NCBI RefSeq assembly: GCF_026151205.1
Contig: NC_087077.1
Span: forward strand, 18,336,475-18,400,474
From: Bolinopsis microptera
Taxonomy: Eukaryota > Ctenophora > Tentaculata > Lobata > Bolinopsidae
Length of the DNA: 64,000 nucleotides
Direction: 5' to 3'
In this document: positions 10,920 to 23,279 of the stretch, in pieces
Layout of the letters: every line of letters begins with the position of its first letter
Numbering within the stretch: the first letter of the stretch is position 1
The notes under the pieces: generated by a model
Database searches by the model: none
What the model saw: the letters and a program-made list of their open reading frames with translations, nothing else
What the model was told of the DNA's origin: nothing
Translations under genes and position numbers: made by a program

Positions 10920-11335
10920 ATAATAATAATATGGGGAGCAAGGAGACTAGGCTAGGCTGTTGTTTCACTATCCAATAAACATTTCCATAGATGCTTAGTG
11001 ACCTCAGCTTTGAAAAGACTAGTAGACACAATCTGTCTTACCTGTAAAGGGAGTCCATTCCACAGTATATGAGTTCTGTAGAAAAATGATTTTGCCAGTG
11101 GGCTATTTGAGGTACATAAGGTGTGTGAATTCTGACTTAACTTAGGTAAACTTGATGACACAATAGACAGACTGTCGAGGTGGCAACGTCTTAGTCGAGA
11201 AGTCCCCTGATATAAAGAAAGATAGTGAGGCAGCGAAACAAATTGCGCAGCTAAACGATTTTGGGTCAGAATGACAGGTAACGAAGGGGCCTGTGTCGTC
11301 AGAAATCGTGTACATCGAAGTGCACACTCAACTGC
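10920..11335 (-). pseudogene. CR1/L2-like LINE ORF2 C-terminal relic
   Basis: Spliced by eye across frame breaks, the minus strand reads VECALRCTRFLTTQAPSLPV, then LTQNRLAAQFVSLPHYLSLY and FFYRTHILWNGLPLQVRQIV, ending FKAEVTKHLWKCLLDSETTA. The RT..LWN.LP..(I/V)R...S...FK motif is the usual end of CR1/L2/Jockey-type ORF2. An AT-rich tail (10895-10935) follows, as expected at a LINE 3' end. Stops interrupt the upstream part. Confidence 0.7.
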
Positions 11336-11339
11336 TTCT

Positions 11340-13255
11340 ATAGTACTAAAATCGTGGGACTTTAGAACCGTGTTGAAACCCCCTAAATGTGATTGTAATG
11401 GTCAGTGGAGCTCCTAACTATAATCAGAAGCGGAGTTATTTTGATATGAGCGTCACGAATAACGAATGCACCAAAAAAGAGCGTGATCAATTGCGTAAAA
11501 CCATAGAGGTTCCAAGTCTCAAACCCTGGGGAGGAAATGTTTAAATTTAATACAGGAATGTTACCAGATCTATGAGTATGAGGGAACATTATGAATTTCA
11601 GTTAAAACAAAGTAAGTAAGTTAAACGTTAAATGATTTATTCAAATTCTCATAGTATTTACCCGATTGGTTAAATAGATAGTTGAAATCGTCAAGGTTAC
11701 AACGGATAGAATAGGAATAATTTTACTTAGAATTGGTCGAAAGTTGAAACTACCAAAAATGTGTGAAAACGCCACACTTTTGTTGTGTAAATCCCTCAAA
11801 ACTAATTTCGATTTTAAGACATTTACCGTGGTGTATCTACCATGATATACTTCTGTGCATTTTGGAGAGGTTCGGCATTTTTATGCCACCCAGCCACCCG
11901 CACCCTTTGGTAATCGATTGGCGCTCGCAGTTTTAAACCCCCTCAAATTTCGGTTATACTTATATGCCAAAGTTATTAAACTGCCCTAACTGCCCCCCCC
12001 CCCACTTCCAAACTCGATTATTTGACACAATGTCATATCTTCCCTCTAATATACACGATATAGGCCGAAATAAACGCATACCTAGAATCATGGCAGATAT
12101 TAAACATTTAAAAATGCGTGACCATCGTGTTGTATAATGATTCGAACTGTCAAACTATAACAAATAATATACGGATCACCGATCACATACGTGATACGAA
12201 TTACACACAGAAAGACAGAACTGCCTGCTCAATTTGGTATTAATATTGTGCTATTATTTTAGGATTTCCCCGGTCAAAAACTTAATCGAATGGCGATATA
12301 ATAATAATAATTTGGTCGACCGCAGTCGGGGAGCCGATTTCCCTGTCTAATTGCATTTCGGCCACGGTCCTTTCGGTACAGATTTCCCTGCAGTATAGTC
12401 GGGACGCAACCCCAGGCGTATACACTCGTGTTATTTTCGCAGCTCTAATGAAAGCCACTACCATTTACACCATGGTTTGGCGATATAGGGGTGTCGATAT
12501 ACAGTGTATGTCAATATGCAGTGTGATTGCCCATACAGATCACATACAGGTTAAAAGGTTACCATCCACAATCCCCAAAGGCCGACATTTGTATTAGGTA
12601 GCTCTATATCACTATTGGAAATCAGTATAGCAACAAATTTGTTTTCCATAGAAAAGTGTATGAGCGAACAACAGAGTAGGCTTCATGGTTACCAGTCTTT
12701 ATCAAGCGGGTTCTAATATTTGGATAGCTAATCGTAAGGAACAAATCATACTGATTGAGGGTCCGGCACAGCTGCCCTTCTGGAAAATTTCCGATGATAA
12801 TTGTTCCAAAGAGACGAAAAACCCTAAAAAGACCATGATGTTTGTATATTATGAACGAAACGTGGCTGTTGTAAAAAACCTAATTTTGATATTGAGCTGT
12901 GCGGTAGTTTGATTACCTCGGACACAAATACTTGTTAAACAGCTTGAAACGAGCTTAAAAAGAGCGAACAACATAAAAATCATTAATGAGTTTGTGGTGG
13001 GTAATGGCAGAGTTTCCTGAAAAATTCATTTCTGGTACCTGCGTGAGAACGACCACGTGATGTTGGATCCACCACGTCAACCTCTATCAAATATCTTCAC
13101 TTCCGAGCTGATTCAAAGCCATTGTGCATTTATTAAGCCAAATAAGGGCGATATTTTAAATTGTAAACCCATTACTTAGTTCTTATTTCTTTAACTTACA
13201 GAAATAGGAATGGGGTCGGGAGAACTGTGAATGGCGTATCATCATACCTACCACC
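11340..13255. other. No gene seen
   Basis: Low-complexity and AT-rich sequence. It includes a short C-run near 11994-12003 and a few sub-80-codon open frames without recognisable motifs. I find no exon with paired splice sites and homology-like content. Confidence 0.5.
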
Positions 13256-13455
13256 GGGTCCGGGACTCTAGGGCGTAAGACTCTAGGGCGTGAGACTTAA
13301 GGGCGGCGCCCTAACCCTAACCATCACCCTAACCCTAACCCTAACCCTTATCCTAACCCTAACCCTAACCCTAACCCAAACCCAAACCCTAACCCTTACC
13401 CTAAGACCCTAGAGTCTTACGCCCTAGAGTCTTACGCCCTAGAGTCCGGACCCCC
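13256..13455. repeat. Interstitial telomeric repeat inside a palindrome
   Basis: A core of (CCCTAA)n with variants (CCCAAA, CCTTAC, CCATCA) at about 13308-13405. Two inverted arms flank it, made of the unit GACTCTAGGGCGTAA repeated: left 13256-13305, right 13405-13455. The arms are reverse complements over at least 35 bp. The core is the metazoan TTAGGG telomere motif. Confidence 0.9.
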
Positions 13456-13664
13456 CTACCACCACCTCCCCTCGCTCCTTGCTAAACATCTAAATTCTAA
13501 TCACAACGCGAAATCGTACACAGGCGTTTAGTAACAGTAGCGAGGGTTGTATTTACTATTTAGGCGTTTAGTAGCGGTAGCGTTTTAAACTAAGTAAATA
13601 ACCTACGGTGGATTCAGTGATTTTAGATTTGGGCCAGCGATTAAATTAAAAGGTTTATCATTAA

Positions 13665-14345
13665 ATGGAAGTCTAAGTACTCTGTAGTCTGTACTACTAC
13701 TTATAACTTCGGGGCAAGGTGGCGTTTTTAAAACAATCTCTAAACAATCTCTACGATTGAAACTTGAGTGGAATTGACCGCATTAAGTACCAGTAAATTT
13801 ATAGTCCCGCTGACTAAACTTCCAAACTTCGTCATCAGCATCCAATCATAGCAGTGTGATGCTGCTGATACTGATAGCATATTCCCAGCACCAACAATTA
13901 TTATTAATGGAAAAATTTGAACCAGGATGGTGTAATGTTGTGATATTATATTATTTATTGTAAATATAAATGTTTCAGAATTGTTTAATGTAACGTGATG
14001 GAAATATTTTAAACGGGCATATCCTGTCCAAACCCAGGATGCACTACAATTCGTTGTAACTTAGTTCGAAAAGCATTAGTAAATATGATTCTAAGTACTT
14101 ATAAAGGTATAAATAAAGGTAAATAAATATAAAGATATAAATATGATTCTAAGTACTTAGGTATATATTCAGGGCAATACAAGGTGGCGTTTTAAGAACA
14201 ATCTCTACAGTTAAGTGCTTATAGTGACCACATTAGAATTAGATACCAGTAAGTTGGTAGTCCAGCTAACCAATAGCAGTGTAATGCTGCAGATAGCAGA
14301 TTCGCAGAATAACCAACAATTAATAGAAAAACTTGAAAATTAATG
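13665..14345. repeat. Diverged direct duplication (~480 bp apart)
   Basis: Block 13665-13920 and block 14148-14345 share TCTAAGTACT, CAAGGTGGCGTTTT, AACAATCTCTAC, TACCAGTAA and ATAGCAGTGT.ATGCTGC in the same order. The copies are old and non-coding. Confidence 0.7.
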
Positions 14346-15152
14346 ATATTGTTTGAAGCCAACCGAACAAGTGCTCATTAATTAAATGATAACTTAATGT
14401 TATATATGATGCGATATATCCGTAATAATAGTTTCACCAGTTAATCTCTTCCCTGCGACAGCTAGAAGGTTTTGCAGACAGTCTAGTCCCATATTATATG
14501 ATATGGTAATTTTGGAGGCTTTCATAACATGGGCCCCATCATATTCAATCCAATTAGATCGTATATTAGTATTACAAATATGCTTATCTTACTATATATA
14601 AAGCGAGACGATACCGTTAGTTTAGGGTTATATTATACGGGTTCCTGCTTATAAACTATAATGTGAATACCGAGCATCAGCACATTATCACGATGGTATA
14701 ATTTGAAATTTCTGATGCACAATGATTGATAGCTGAGGGAAAAACAGTTTGAAAATTGTAAGGTTGTGTTTAGTTAGAAGTTCGGAGAGGAAGTTTTAAC
14801 AAGTGTCAAATTTTTCTTCTTTTAATGATTTCTCATTTTTCTTCAATTGGGATACAAATTTATACGCAAGTTCGCTAGGAGACTATAAACCACAAGTATT
14901 AGACTGCGAGAGTAAGAGGACCCGAAATGCTCCCACATAAATACCGGGATTACGAAATCAAAAGATCTCCGTGACAGTCAGTTATTTCGTTAACCCTTAT
15001 AGATGCTCCATTTAAAACAAATGCCCGTAGTCTCCTCGATTATGCCTTTACCAGGACACCACCACCTCACCACCTGGTATTATTTAGTTCTCGCGTGTCC
15101 GGCCTTTGCGTGACACGTGAGCCACTCCTTCAGGCTCCTTGATCCTATTTGC

Positions 15153-15254
15153 ACCGAACTTAAACTAGTAAAAATACTTTACTAGTTTAAGTTCTCTGTC
15201 TATATGCAATTAGCCATTGTATGTATACGATGGCTAATTGCACGTGGCAGAGAC
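15153..15254. repeat. Two adjacent perfect or near-perfect hairpins
   Basis: Hairpin 1 (15153-15191) has 17-bp perfect arms, GAACTTAAACTAGTAAA and its complement, with a 5-nt loop. Hairpin 2 (about 15190-15254) pairs CTCTG...TGCAATTAGCCAT with ATGGCTAATTGCA...CAGAG. Both sit just left of the retroposed element at 15287. Confidence 0.85.
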
Positions 15255-15272
15255 CGGAGTTCAGCACTCAGC

Positions 15273-16360
15273 AGGGCTTCTAATGTGTAGGGTGAGAATC
15301 CTTGCCACGTTTTTGGTCAGCTTCGCCGGGGCTCATGTCTTTCCTCGAGGGAGCATTAGTGTCTACAGAAAAACTGACAAATCCTAGCGAAGTCCAATCC
15401 GAACCACATCTTCCATCAGAGGTGGTGCGGGGTCAGCTGGTTACTGAACGGATTGGCCTGGAGAAAAGCATAGTCCTGTTATTCTAAAGTTAACCATAGA
15501 GGGGGTCAGGCGCTGTTCGCTCACGGCTGGTTCTTGGAGCCAACACCCTCGGCCCCACAGAAGTGGGAGCACTGTCGGTGGTGGCACACCCAGATAACGG
15601 ACAGTGTCTCTCCTTCTTTCTTCTTGGACTTGCATTGTTGCTGGTGAGTCAGCTGGCAACAGTGTACCATACTTTCATATTCATGTTTTCTTCCCCACTT
15701 CTCCTACACCTCACTTTTACTCACTCATTCACTCACATGCCGCCTTAGGGCCGCTACCAGTTAGAGGGGATCTATCTAACAATCAGACAAACTGCCAGCT
15801 ATTGGAGATATAGCACTTAGATTATTACCAGCAAACGTAAAATTAGCAATAATTACGTGAACAAAGAAATTGCCAAATTGCGACAAAAAAGGGTCTACTC
15901 AAAATTCAAATATCGCATGTAAATTCGTGATTCAGCACTTTTATTTAGTATAGCGCGGAAATTGAGCCGCGCAAAGACAAAGATTTAACACAAAAACAAC
16001 AAAGATATGGGAGAATTACATCATAGGCTCAGGCATGCCTGGTAGGTTCCTGTCAGCCCACTAGAATGACAGGGGGCAGCCTGTTCTATCGAGTACCCGG
16101 GAGAACATCCAGGCATGGGTGGTGTTCTCCCGTGAACGAGCATTATGACAGTTTCCCTTACGGGAAACGTCGCTCACCAGGCTTTATCCTCTGGAGGGGC
16201 GGGATCACTAGCCCATGCCAAGTGACCCAAACCTACTGACACCTACAACCAGAGGAACCCCAATAGACGTTAGTCACTAATTGACGGACGTAGCCTCCCA
16301 ATAGGGAGGTAAAGTGGGTGCCCCAACATAAAAAAAAAAAAAAAAAAGGGCTTCTAATGT
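15273..16360 (+). mobile_element. Retroposed element with poly(A) and 14-bp TSD
   Basis: The 14-mer AGGGCTTCTAATGT occurs at 15273-15286 and again at 16347-16360. Between them lies about 1.06 kb that ends in an 18-base A run. This is the signature of LINE-machinery retroposition of a polyadenylated RNA in plus orientation. The interior has no open frame I recognise; near the 3' end is a hairpin (CGGGAGAAC ... GTTCTCCCG around 16099-16135). It could be a long SINE, a 5'-truncated LINE 3' UTR, or a processed transcript. Confidence 0.8.
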
Positions 16361-17796
16361 ACACCATAATGCCTTAACGGACTTTTTAATTGAAAATCTG
16401 TCCAATCAGTGCATGCTGGATAAACTAATTGAATGAATACTGATACAACATAAGTTTCGGATATCATGAAAAGGGTGTAGATATACTTTGTATGTAACGC
16501 TATTCAGATGGGATACAAAAAAACAGAGATCTGCAAAAGTTACACCTGCAAAAGTTACACCTGCAAAATATGGCCCCGTACAAGCAAGATAGATAATAAA
16601 ATATTGAATAAAAATATAATGGTAGGTTTATCAATAAAATAGCGAGTGCGATTAAAATTGATCCGTTATTTTTGCTGTTTAATTTGTTTTGAAATTTGTC
16701 TTTCAGAAAAATTATTGTGAAAAATTATTGCGGTTTTTGAGATTGATGTGTACAACTTGATCATCTCAAAATATAAATAAATGATAAACCAAGCTGAGTC
16801 GAGTGACTTTTTCATTCACATATCATATCGTTCTAAATAATCGTATTCCAATATTAACTTTTGTAGTTTTATGTGGATTTTGAATAGCCAATATAATTAT
16901 GCAATATTTGGAATGAATGTTGTCTGATTCTACGGGCCAGTCTCCAATTAATCAAAATCGCCAAAATCGTTTTACTGAAGTACTAATAGTAGTAGTAGTA
17001 TTAGATGCCATCGGGGAGTTGGTGGTCCCCTGCACCTTTTCCACCTCGACATTGTGAGAAAATTGTTTCCTACATATATTTAATGATACAGAACTATAAC
17101 CTGTAAACAACAGAAATTTTCAGTATCATTTTGAATCGGTACACTTACTGAAGTTGATGTCACTTAGCCATAAGGCCATACAATTCTATAAAAATAAATG
17201 TCATTCGTAACTATAATAAGTAATTTTATTGATATATACCACAAAAAAATACTAGTACACCACAAAAAATAACTTTATAGATCACATTGCTGCAAGCACA
17301 AACTTTTTTTTTCTTGTTTTAGACTCTTCCGAAGTCTTTCGGAAGATATTAGTAATTGGCATCATTGAATTTGAATGACGGTAAATTTGAATATAATTGA
17401 TTTTGTTGTTTTGAATATGGATTCTTCAGTTTCAAAGTCAATTTTAGTCGCGAAGATTCAAGACAATGTTTCCGAAAATTTTTGTCAACAGATAACAAGT
17501 CGTTTCGTTGCGAAAATGTTCGTCGGAATATTACTATTTTTGGACTTTAAGATTTGTCGTTGAATAAATGTGGGGAAATCGTTAAAACTTTAAAATGATT
17601 AGATAATGCACAACAATTATTAAATCTGAATCAAAAATAAATCAAAAACCAAAATTTTCGTCGCGAACATCTTCCACGGCGAAAATGTTTCGTCACGAAA
17701 CATTTCGTCCTAGTTCGAATTTTGTCGAAAGTATTCGCACTGAAAAAAAAAATCGCAGATTAGGTAGATCGAATAGTATAATTAAATGAATAGCAT
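16361..17796. other. No gene seen
   Basis: AT-rich sequence with a short CTTCCGAAAG-type hairpin near 17325-17347. There are no supportable exons. Confidence 0.5.
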
Positions 17797-19396
17797 ACCT
17801 TAGGCTTAAGGCCAATAAATTTTGTTCACAATAAAGTTGGTTACCAAAATTTTGGTTACCATAATTAAAGTCGCAAATTTTTAATCCATTTTCCATTCCA
17901 TTTATTTGATTTTTCCATTATTTAGTTAGTTTTTTTTCCGATTTGCAGAAACTGCCTGTCGCCCGATGGGAAAAGGAAGTTAGAGAATGTGAATTAGAAT
18001 TTAGATTACACGTGTAATAGTCAATGTAGTTCAGTAGTAACCGGTGATATGACCGGTGATGTCATTATATTAATTATAAACAATGTAAGCTCAATAATAT
18101 TCAAGTCATATATTATGTTCTACCGAAAGTTTGGTCTGCTTAAAAATGAGTCTCCCAAAAATTTAGTCTCAATAAATTTGGTTTACAATAACGAGGTCTG
18201 ATCGTCATCTTCTTACAGCGTTCGCCGTTCGATGTCTGTGTGAAGGTTAAATGGTGACATCCTCTGGATCAGGCAGAGGTCGAGTGTTATCAGGATTAAT
18301 TCTGTAGTAGTTGTACAGCAATACTAAGGTAATGGGACTACCTTAAGAACGACAAATTTATTCTACCATAAATTTAGTCAAACTTTTGACTAAAATTGTT
18401 GTAAACCAAATTTCATGAGACTAAATTTTTCGGCGACTAATTTTAAAGCAGACCAAAATTTCAGTAGAGCAAATATGACATGAATATTATTAAGCTATAA
18501 ACATTGTTAAATATAATCAGTATGTGACATCTGCATCAACGTTGTGATGTCACAAAACCGTACCAAAGTCCTTAAAGGGTTAGAGCTCCTCTTGGATATT
18601 CCATTTTTAATCAATCCATCCCAATGCATGCTCTGTTGAAACGGCTGAAAGATCATATCGACATAAACTACGTCGTACCGACAAAAATGGTAAAGTCGAA
18701 AAAGGGTGAAAAAAAAACTGAACAGTTGCAGTGTACTGAAGAACTTAGTGATACAGAGTCACAAACTCTGGATATGATGTTATTGAAATTCCTGATTATT
18801 GCATTGCAGTTTAATCTGTAATGCTCAGACGGGGTAGACTAAATTTGTAGTTCTTAAGTTGAATGGAATGGAAAATGGTCTCGAAAAGTCGAAAAATGTG
18901 ACTAAAATTGTTGTAGACTAAAATAAAAAATTATGGTAACCGAAATCATGGTAACCAAAATTATGGTAACCAAATTTATTGTGAACCAAATTTATTGGCC
19001 CTAAGGTACTGCGGACCCTCTACCGGCAAAACCTTGTTAACAAAGCCGCAAGGTTCGGTGAACGGTGAACATAAGTCAAAGTGGCAGAGCAACATCATGT
19101 AGTGGCCATCCTGAGAAATAAGTAGTAGGTAGAATGTAGTAGGTAGAATCAGTAGGTAGAATGTAAGGGTGCTCCTTAATAAATCGTATTTCTCTCCGAT
19201 AATAAATTGACATCAAGTCTTGAAAATTATTTGAGAAAAATCTCGAATAATTTAGTTGTCACCATTTTACCTTCACCCAGATTAATGGTTTACAACAATT
19301 TTAGTCAAATTTTTGACTAAATTTATGGTACACTTAATTTGTCGTTCTAAATTTGTCGTTCTAAATTTGTCGTTCTTAATTTGTCATTAAGGTAAA
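17797..19396. mobile_element. Interleaved foldback/MITE cluster
   Basis: Pair 1: 17797-17895 and 18935-19010 are inverted copies (TACCTTAGG..CCAATAAATT then GGTTACCATAATTTTGGTT). Pair 2: 18340-18408 and 19285-19396 are inverted copies (TACCTTAA.AACGACAAATT, then AATTTTAGTCAAA...). The order is left1, left2, right1, right2, so the pairs interlock rather than nest. Both begin with TACCTTA, which suggests related termini. No transposase is seen. A related short motif recurs near 21915-21950. Confidence 0.65.
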
Positions 19397-19871
19397 TAAA
19401 AAATCAAAATTGATAAGTTTCAAGAATATTTGTGCCAACATTTTTGTCGCTGATAAAAATAATCTTGCACCAAATAACAAATAAACTAACAGTAATATCC
19501 AAATGAAACAGCCGCAACGTATCCAGTATATTTGTAAATAACTGTCTCCGTCGCCCGAATATTACGTCGTACCTGGGTCTGAAGAATCTGGAAAGCAGAC
19601 TTGCTATAAGTCACGTGCTTGCTAAAGCAGTATATTAACCGTAACGTGCAATTGCCCACTTAAATTGGTACTTTCGCTACCTTGACTGCTAGACTTCAGC
19701 CTGTTTTCAGTGGAGTTTTTAATGGTATAATGGTACTTTTGAAATTTAATATTTAAAATATGACAATTTATGTTGAATTTTGTAGTTGTAAAATGGAATA
19801 AGCAGAGAGTTTAATAACCATCAATACGTTAGAAGTTGTACAATTCTCGTGGTGTTTCATTTGTAGAATCT

Positions 19872-19920
19872 GGGGGGGGGGGGGGAAGAAATTGATATTT
19901 ACCCCCCCCCCCCCCCCCCC
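19872..19920. repeat. G14 and C19 homopolymers as inverted pair
   Basis: A run of 14 G's at 19872-19885 and 19 C's at 19902-19920 separated by 16 nt. They are complementary and can pair; the G strand alone could also form a quadruplex. Homopolymers of this length are prone to assembly error. Confidence 0.85.
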
Positions 19921-20988
19921 ATGAAATCTGGACTAAGGGCCAAAAAGGGCCAACTTTTTAATTTACGTTTCTAAAAATTTTTGGGAAAAATTTTTAAAAT
20001 TTTCTTGGAAACTACTTCTGTTCATGTTTCAAATATTTTTTTCGGTTTTCGAAGTTCGATATACGAATTTGGACTCGAGGGTTCCCCCTTTATAATGCGA
20101 TCTCGGAAGGCAGGCCTCCCCTTCGCAATACGAGCTCGGAAGCGGGAGCTCTGCTTTCAGAGGTACGTATCGAGAATGACTCGGACCGAACATTTTCTTA
20201 GTCAAAATTTTCAAAGTTTTCTTGGAAACTACTTTTGTAGCACTCCAAACATCTTCTCACTCACAATCACCATCAATCAAATTCGAAATTATGCAATCAA
20301 TTACTGTACATCCACGATCATATGATCAAAACACAAAACTTTGTAATATACTTTTTCTGTTTGAGATTTGAATAACGTTACTGTAATGTTTCAAATTATA
20401 TTTCAAATGTTCAAAAAAATGTTCAAATGTTTCATGCTACCCTGATCATCCTGAGCCGAAAATATGTTTTTCGGTTTTTTGAGGTCCTTACCTACATTCG
20501 GAAGGTTGTGGATGTGATACTGATTATATATACTAATTATAGAAAACGTGATATTTGGGACACAGATTTGAAGGAAAATACGCGAATTTGGTCCTCAGAC
20601 TTAAAGGAAAATGCGCAATTTGAGGCGGAGAACTGAAAAATCGCGATTTGTCGTGAGGTCAGGATCTGAAAAATCGGTATTTGTCGCGGCAAACGTAAAA
20701 AATCGCGAAGGTAAGCCTAAAATAAACATTCTCTATGATTATCAGCTCAGTATCTACCTAACTGTGGATTCTATCTTCAAATAATCGCAAAAAATGAACA
20801 AAATTGCCCATATCTCAGTTCGCGATATTTGCGAAACTGGTTTCGCTCAAAACAATAAAACTCAATAGGGTTTCAATATTTTTACATGAAATTTTCAGAA
20901 TCAGCGTAGAATCGCATTTTGACCTTAAGTTTTAATATGGAATTTTGAGTTAGGCTAAAGGGCATTTTTCAGAATTTGGCCGCTAAAT
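19921..20988. other. No gene seen; short direct repeat
   Basis: The segment contains the direct repeat TTTCTTGGAAACTACTT (20002 and 20217) and several TCGCGATTTGTCG-like motifs near 20640-20710. No coding region is recognised. Confidence 0.45.
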
Positions 20989-20990
20989 TT

Positions 20991-21344
20991 TTACTGAATA
21001 CTGAATACTGAATACTGAATACTGAATACTGAATACTGAATACTGAATACTGAATACTGAATACTGAATACTTAATACTGAATACTGGATACTGACTACT
21101 GAATACTGATTACTGAATACTGATTACTGAATACTGAATACTGGATACTGAATACTGAATACTGAATACTGAATACTGAATACTGAATACTGAATACTGA
21201 ATACTGATTACTGAATACTGAATACTGAATACTGGATACTGAATATTGAATACTAAATACTGAATACTGAATACTGAATACTGAATATTGAATACTGAAT
21301 ACTGAATACTGAATACTGAATATTGAATACTGAATACTGAATAC
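20991..21344. repeat. Heptamer array (TACTGAA)n
   Basis: About 50 copies of a 7-bp unit with scattered single-base variants (TTACTGAA, GGATACTGA, AATATTGAA). On the minus strand it reads through in all frames, giving an artificial tail (QYSVFSI repeated) to the MULE frame next to it. Confidence 0.95.
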
Positions 21345-21794
21345 TAAAGTAATGACTTGCTGCTCTTTAATAGCTCGCACATACTCTTGACCAGAGGGCT
21401 TTGGGCGATGCACTCGGGATTTAACTCCTCTGTGAAAGCCCTCAACCATGTTCGAGGTTCGAGGGAACTCCGGATCCCGAATGATTCTGGCGAAATGGTT
21501 CCAGAATCCTAAGGGATATGAAAAGTAAATCTTCTTACAATTCTTCTGAATGTTCTTTTGAACAGCTTGATATAGGTGAAAGTAGCAATTGGTTACTTCC
21601 CATCCTGGTAATCTCTTCATAAAAGCAATCATCACGGCTTTCTCAAAATCAACCAAAATGGTACTAGAGTCTACTGAACAGTAGATGTATCCATCAAAGT
21701 CAAGTAGCTGTTGAGATCCTGTCCGACCAGAGATGAATTTGAAGAAGTTGGGCATGTTGATAGAATGTAAGAATGCGATACTATTGTCTTTCAT
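21345..21794 (-). pseudogene. MULE transposase fragment
   Basis: The minus-strand frame reads ILVDFEKAVMIAFMKRLPGW, then EVTNCYFHLYQAVQKNIQKN and, further on, TSNMVEGFHRGVKSR. DFE.A followed by (V).(N/G)C.FH..QA...(N)IQ is the MULE-type transposase core (the D and FH..Q motifs), and the later N..VEG.H corresponds to the TNN.(V/I)E motif. The stretch between these is much shorter than in intact MULE proteins, so there is an internal deletion. The frame then runs into the heptamer array. It is a dead fragment of a Mutator-like element. Confidence 0.7.
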
Positions 21795-22367
21795 CTTCCA
21801 GTATATATTACCCCAGCAAATCCAACTCGCTCTGTTTGGTATAATTTACTTACCTTACGAGACATATTTAAAAGGTACGAAATGCGGTGGTTTTCCGAAA
21901 AAAAACCACCATATTTTCGGACTACCAAAATTAAGGTCACCATAATTTTTTCCTCCAAATTTTTTTTCACATATTTTCTTTAATTATGACTTTGTCGGTT
22001 TACTATCATTATAGTAAGCTATCAATATGATTCATCTAACAAATGAACACTAGTATTACACCTGGAACTACACTGGAGAGAGAAACGTCCCTGAACCAGA
22101 AGATCAAGAAGAACAAGAGGAAATTGACTTGTAATTTTTCAAATTTCATATTTTATTTTATTAATTTTCTTAAACATTGGGTTTTATTTTTGTATAATAT
22201 TAAGAAGTGAAAAAATCCCCAAATACCATGATTTAATTTGGGGTACGAAATGGGTAGGTTTTGGGCAAAAACTCCCATGGGGGAGAAGGGGAGTAGGTTT
22301 TTTATAATTAAAAACTTACGCAAATATTACAACGAATTACTTCAGTACAAATGTCAAATTGTCAAAC

Positions 22368-22690
22368 TCAAGGATTGTATGGTATTTGAGTGGTATTGAT
22401 TTCAATTCCCCAGTAGTGAGCTCCTTTGCAGACAGTGTAAAAGCCTGCATTTGATGGGATCAAACAAAATGGCATGAAAATATTGCAGCAAAACATCTCT
22501 AAAGATGTGTTATATATATAATACCTACATAAACGGTCTCTTACCAAACCACCCTTACAAATTGTCCAACTCAAAGCATTGTGTGGTAATGGTATTTGTT
22601 TGGTATTGATTTCGATTGCCCGATAGTGAGCACCTTGGCAGACAGTGTAAAAGCCTGCATTTGATGGGATTAAACAGAGTGGCATGAAAA
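22368..22690 (-). repeat. Tandem ~195-bp duplication with conserved frame
   Basis: Two copies of a module share about 110 bp at high identity. On the minus strand a single open frame of 105 residues spans both, each reading CLIPSNAGFYTVC(Q/K)GAHY followed by IEINT.QIP. Each copy contains an acceptor-like AATGCAG before GFYTVC. I recognise no protein family. It could be a duplicated exon, or a repeat with a chance open frame. Confidence 0.45.
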
Positions 22691-23069
22691 TATTGGAGTA
22701 CAGGTTAAATGAGAACGATCTGCTTTGAAATTTGTAAGAGGATTTTATAAAGAGAAGCTGCTGGATACCTAGGTAGCCCGGCCCACATTCTTTGCTTGTT
22801 CATACAATCCTCTTCCACCCAATTACCTAAAGCAGGATAAATAGGTATTTATATTGAGGGAGAGGGTCACTGGGAGGCCGACGTGCAGCCGGGTCACTAC
22901 GGTTTGATCGAGTTGCTTGGGCACAAGAAGACGCTTGGTGCTCATGGTTAGTGTTACAGAGTTAACACAAAAGTAGTGATATCTTCTATGTTGAAAATGT
23001 CATTAAACTTGACGGAGGGGTATTAATTATGAAAAAATTGCCCTCTTAGCTGAGCAATAGCTGGGCCAG

Positions 23070-23275
23070 AGATATGCACCGTGTTACTTTTAGGCGGCGG
23101 CGGTCTGGGCGCTAAAATTGGTCGGCGCTGTCTGACTACTAGATATCCAAACAGCGGGCTGTGATGACATTTCGGTGAATTGCCAATATACCTCAAAGAC
23201 CGCGGTCTGGGTCAAAATTTAGCGGCGGCGGTCTGGGTCAAATTTTGCGGCGGCGGCGAATCGCAGTGATGCACG
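23070..23275. mobile_element. GC-rich MITE-like palindrome
   Basis: An island of GGCGGCGG and GGTCTGGG(TC)AAA.TTT motifs in AT-rich surroundings. The left end (ATGCACCGTG..) and right end (CAGTGATGCACGTG) are inverted relative to each other. There is no coding sequence. The assignment to a transposon type is tentative. Confidence 0.45.
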
Positions 23276-23279
23276 TGTC

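Noticed and set aside
13308-13405. True chromosome end at the TTAGGG-type repeats
   Set aside because: The tract is short, degenerate, palindromically flanked and followed by ordinary sequence on both sides.
15441-15659. Gag-like zinc-knuckle reading on the minus strand
   Set aside because: Cysteine and histidine spacing does not fit a CCHC knuckle, and the frame is interrupted by stops.
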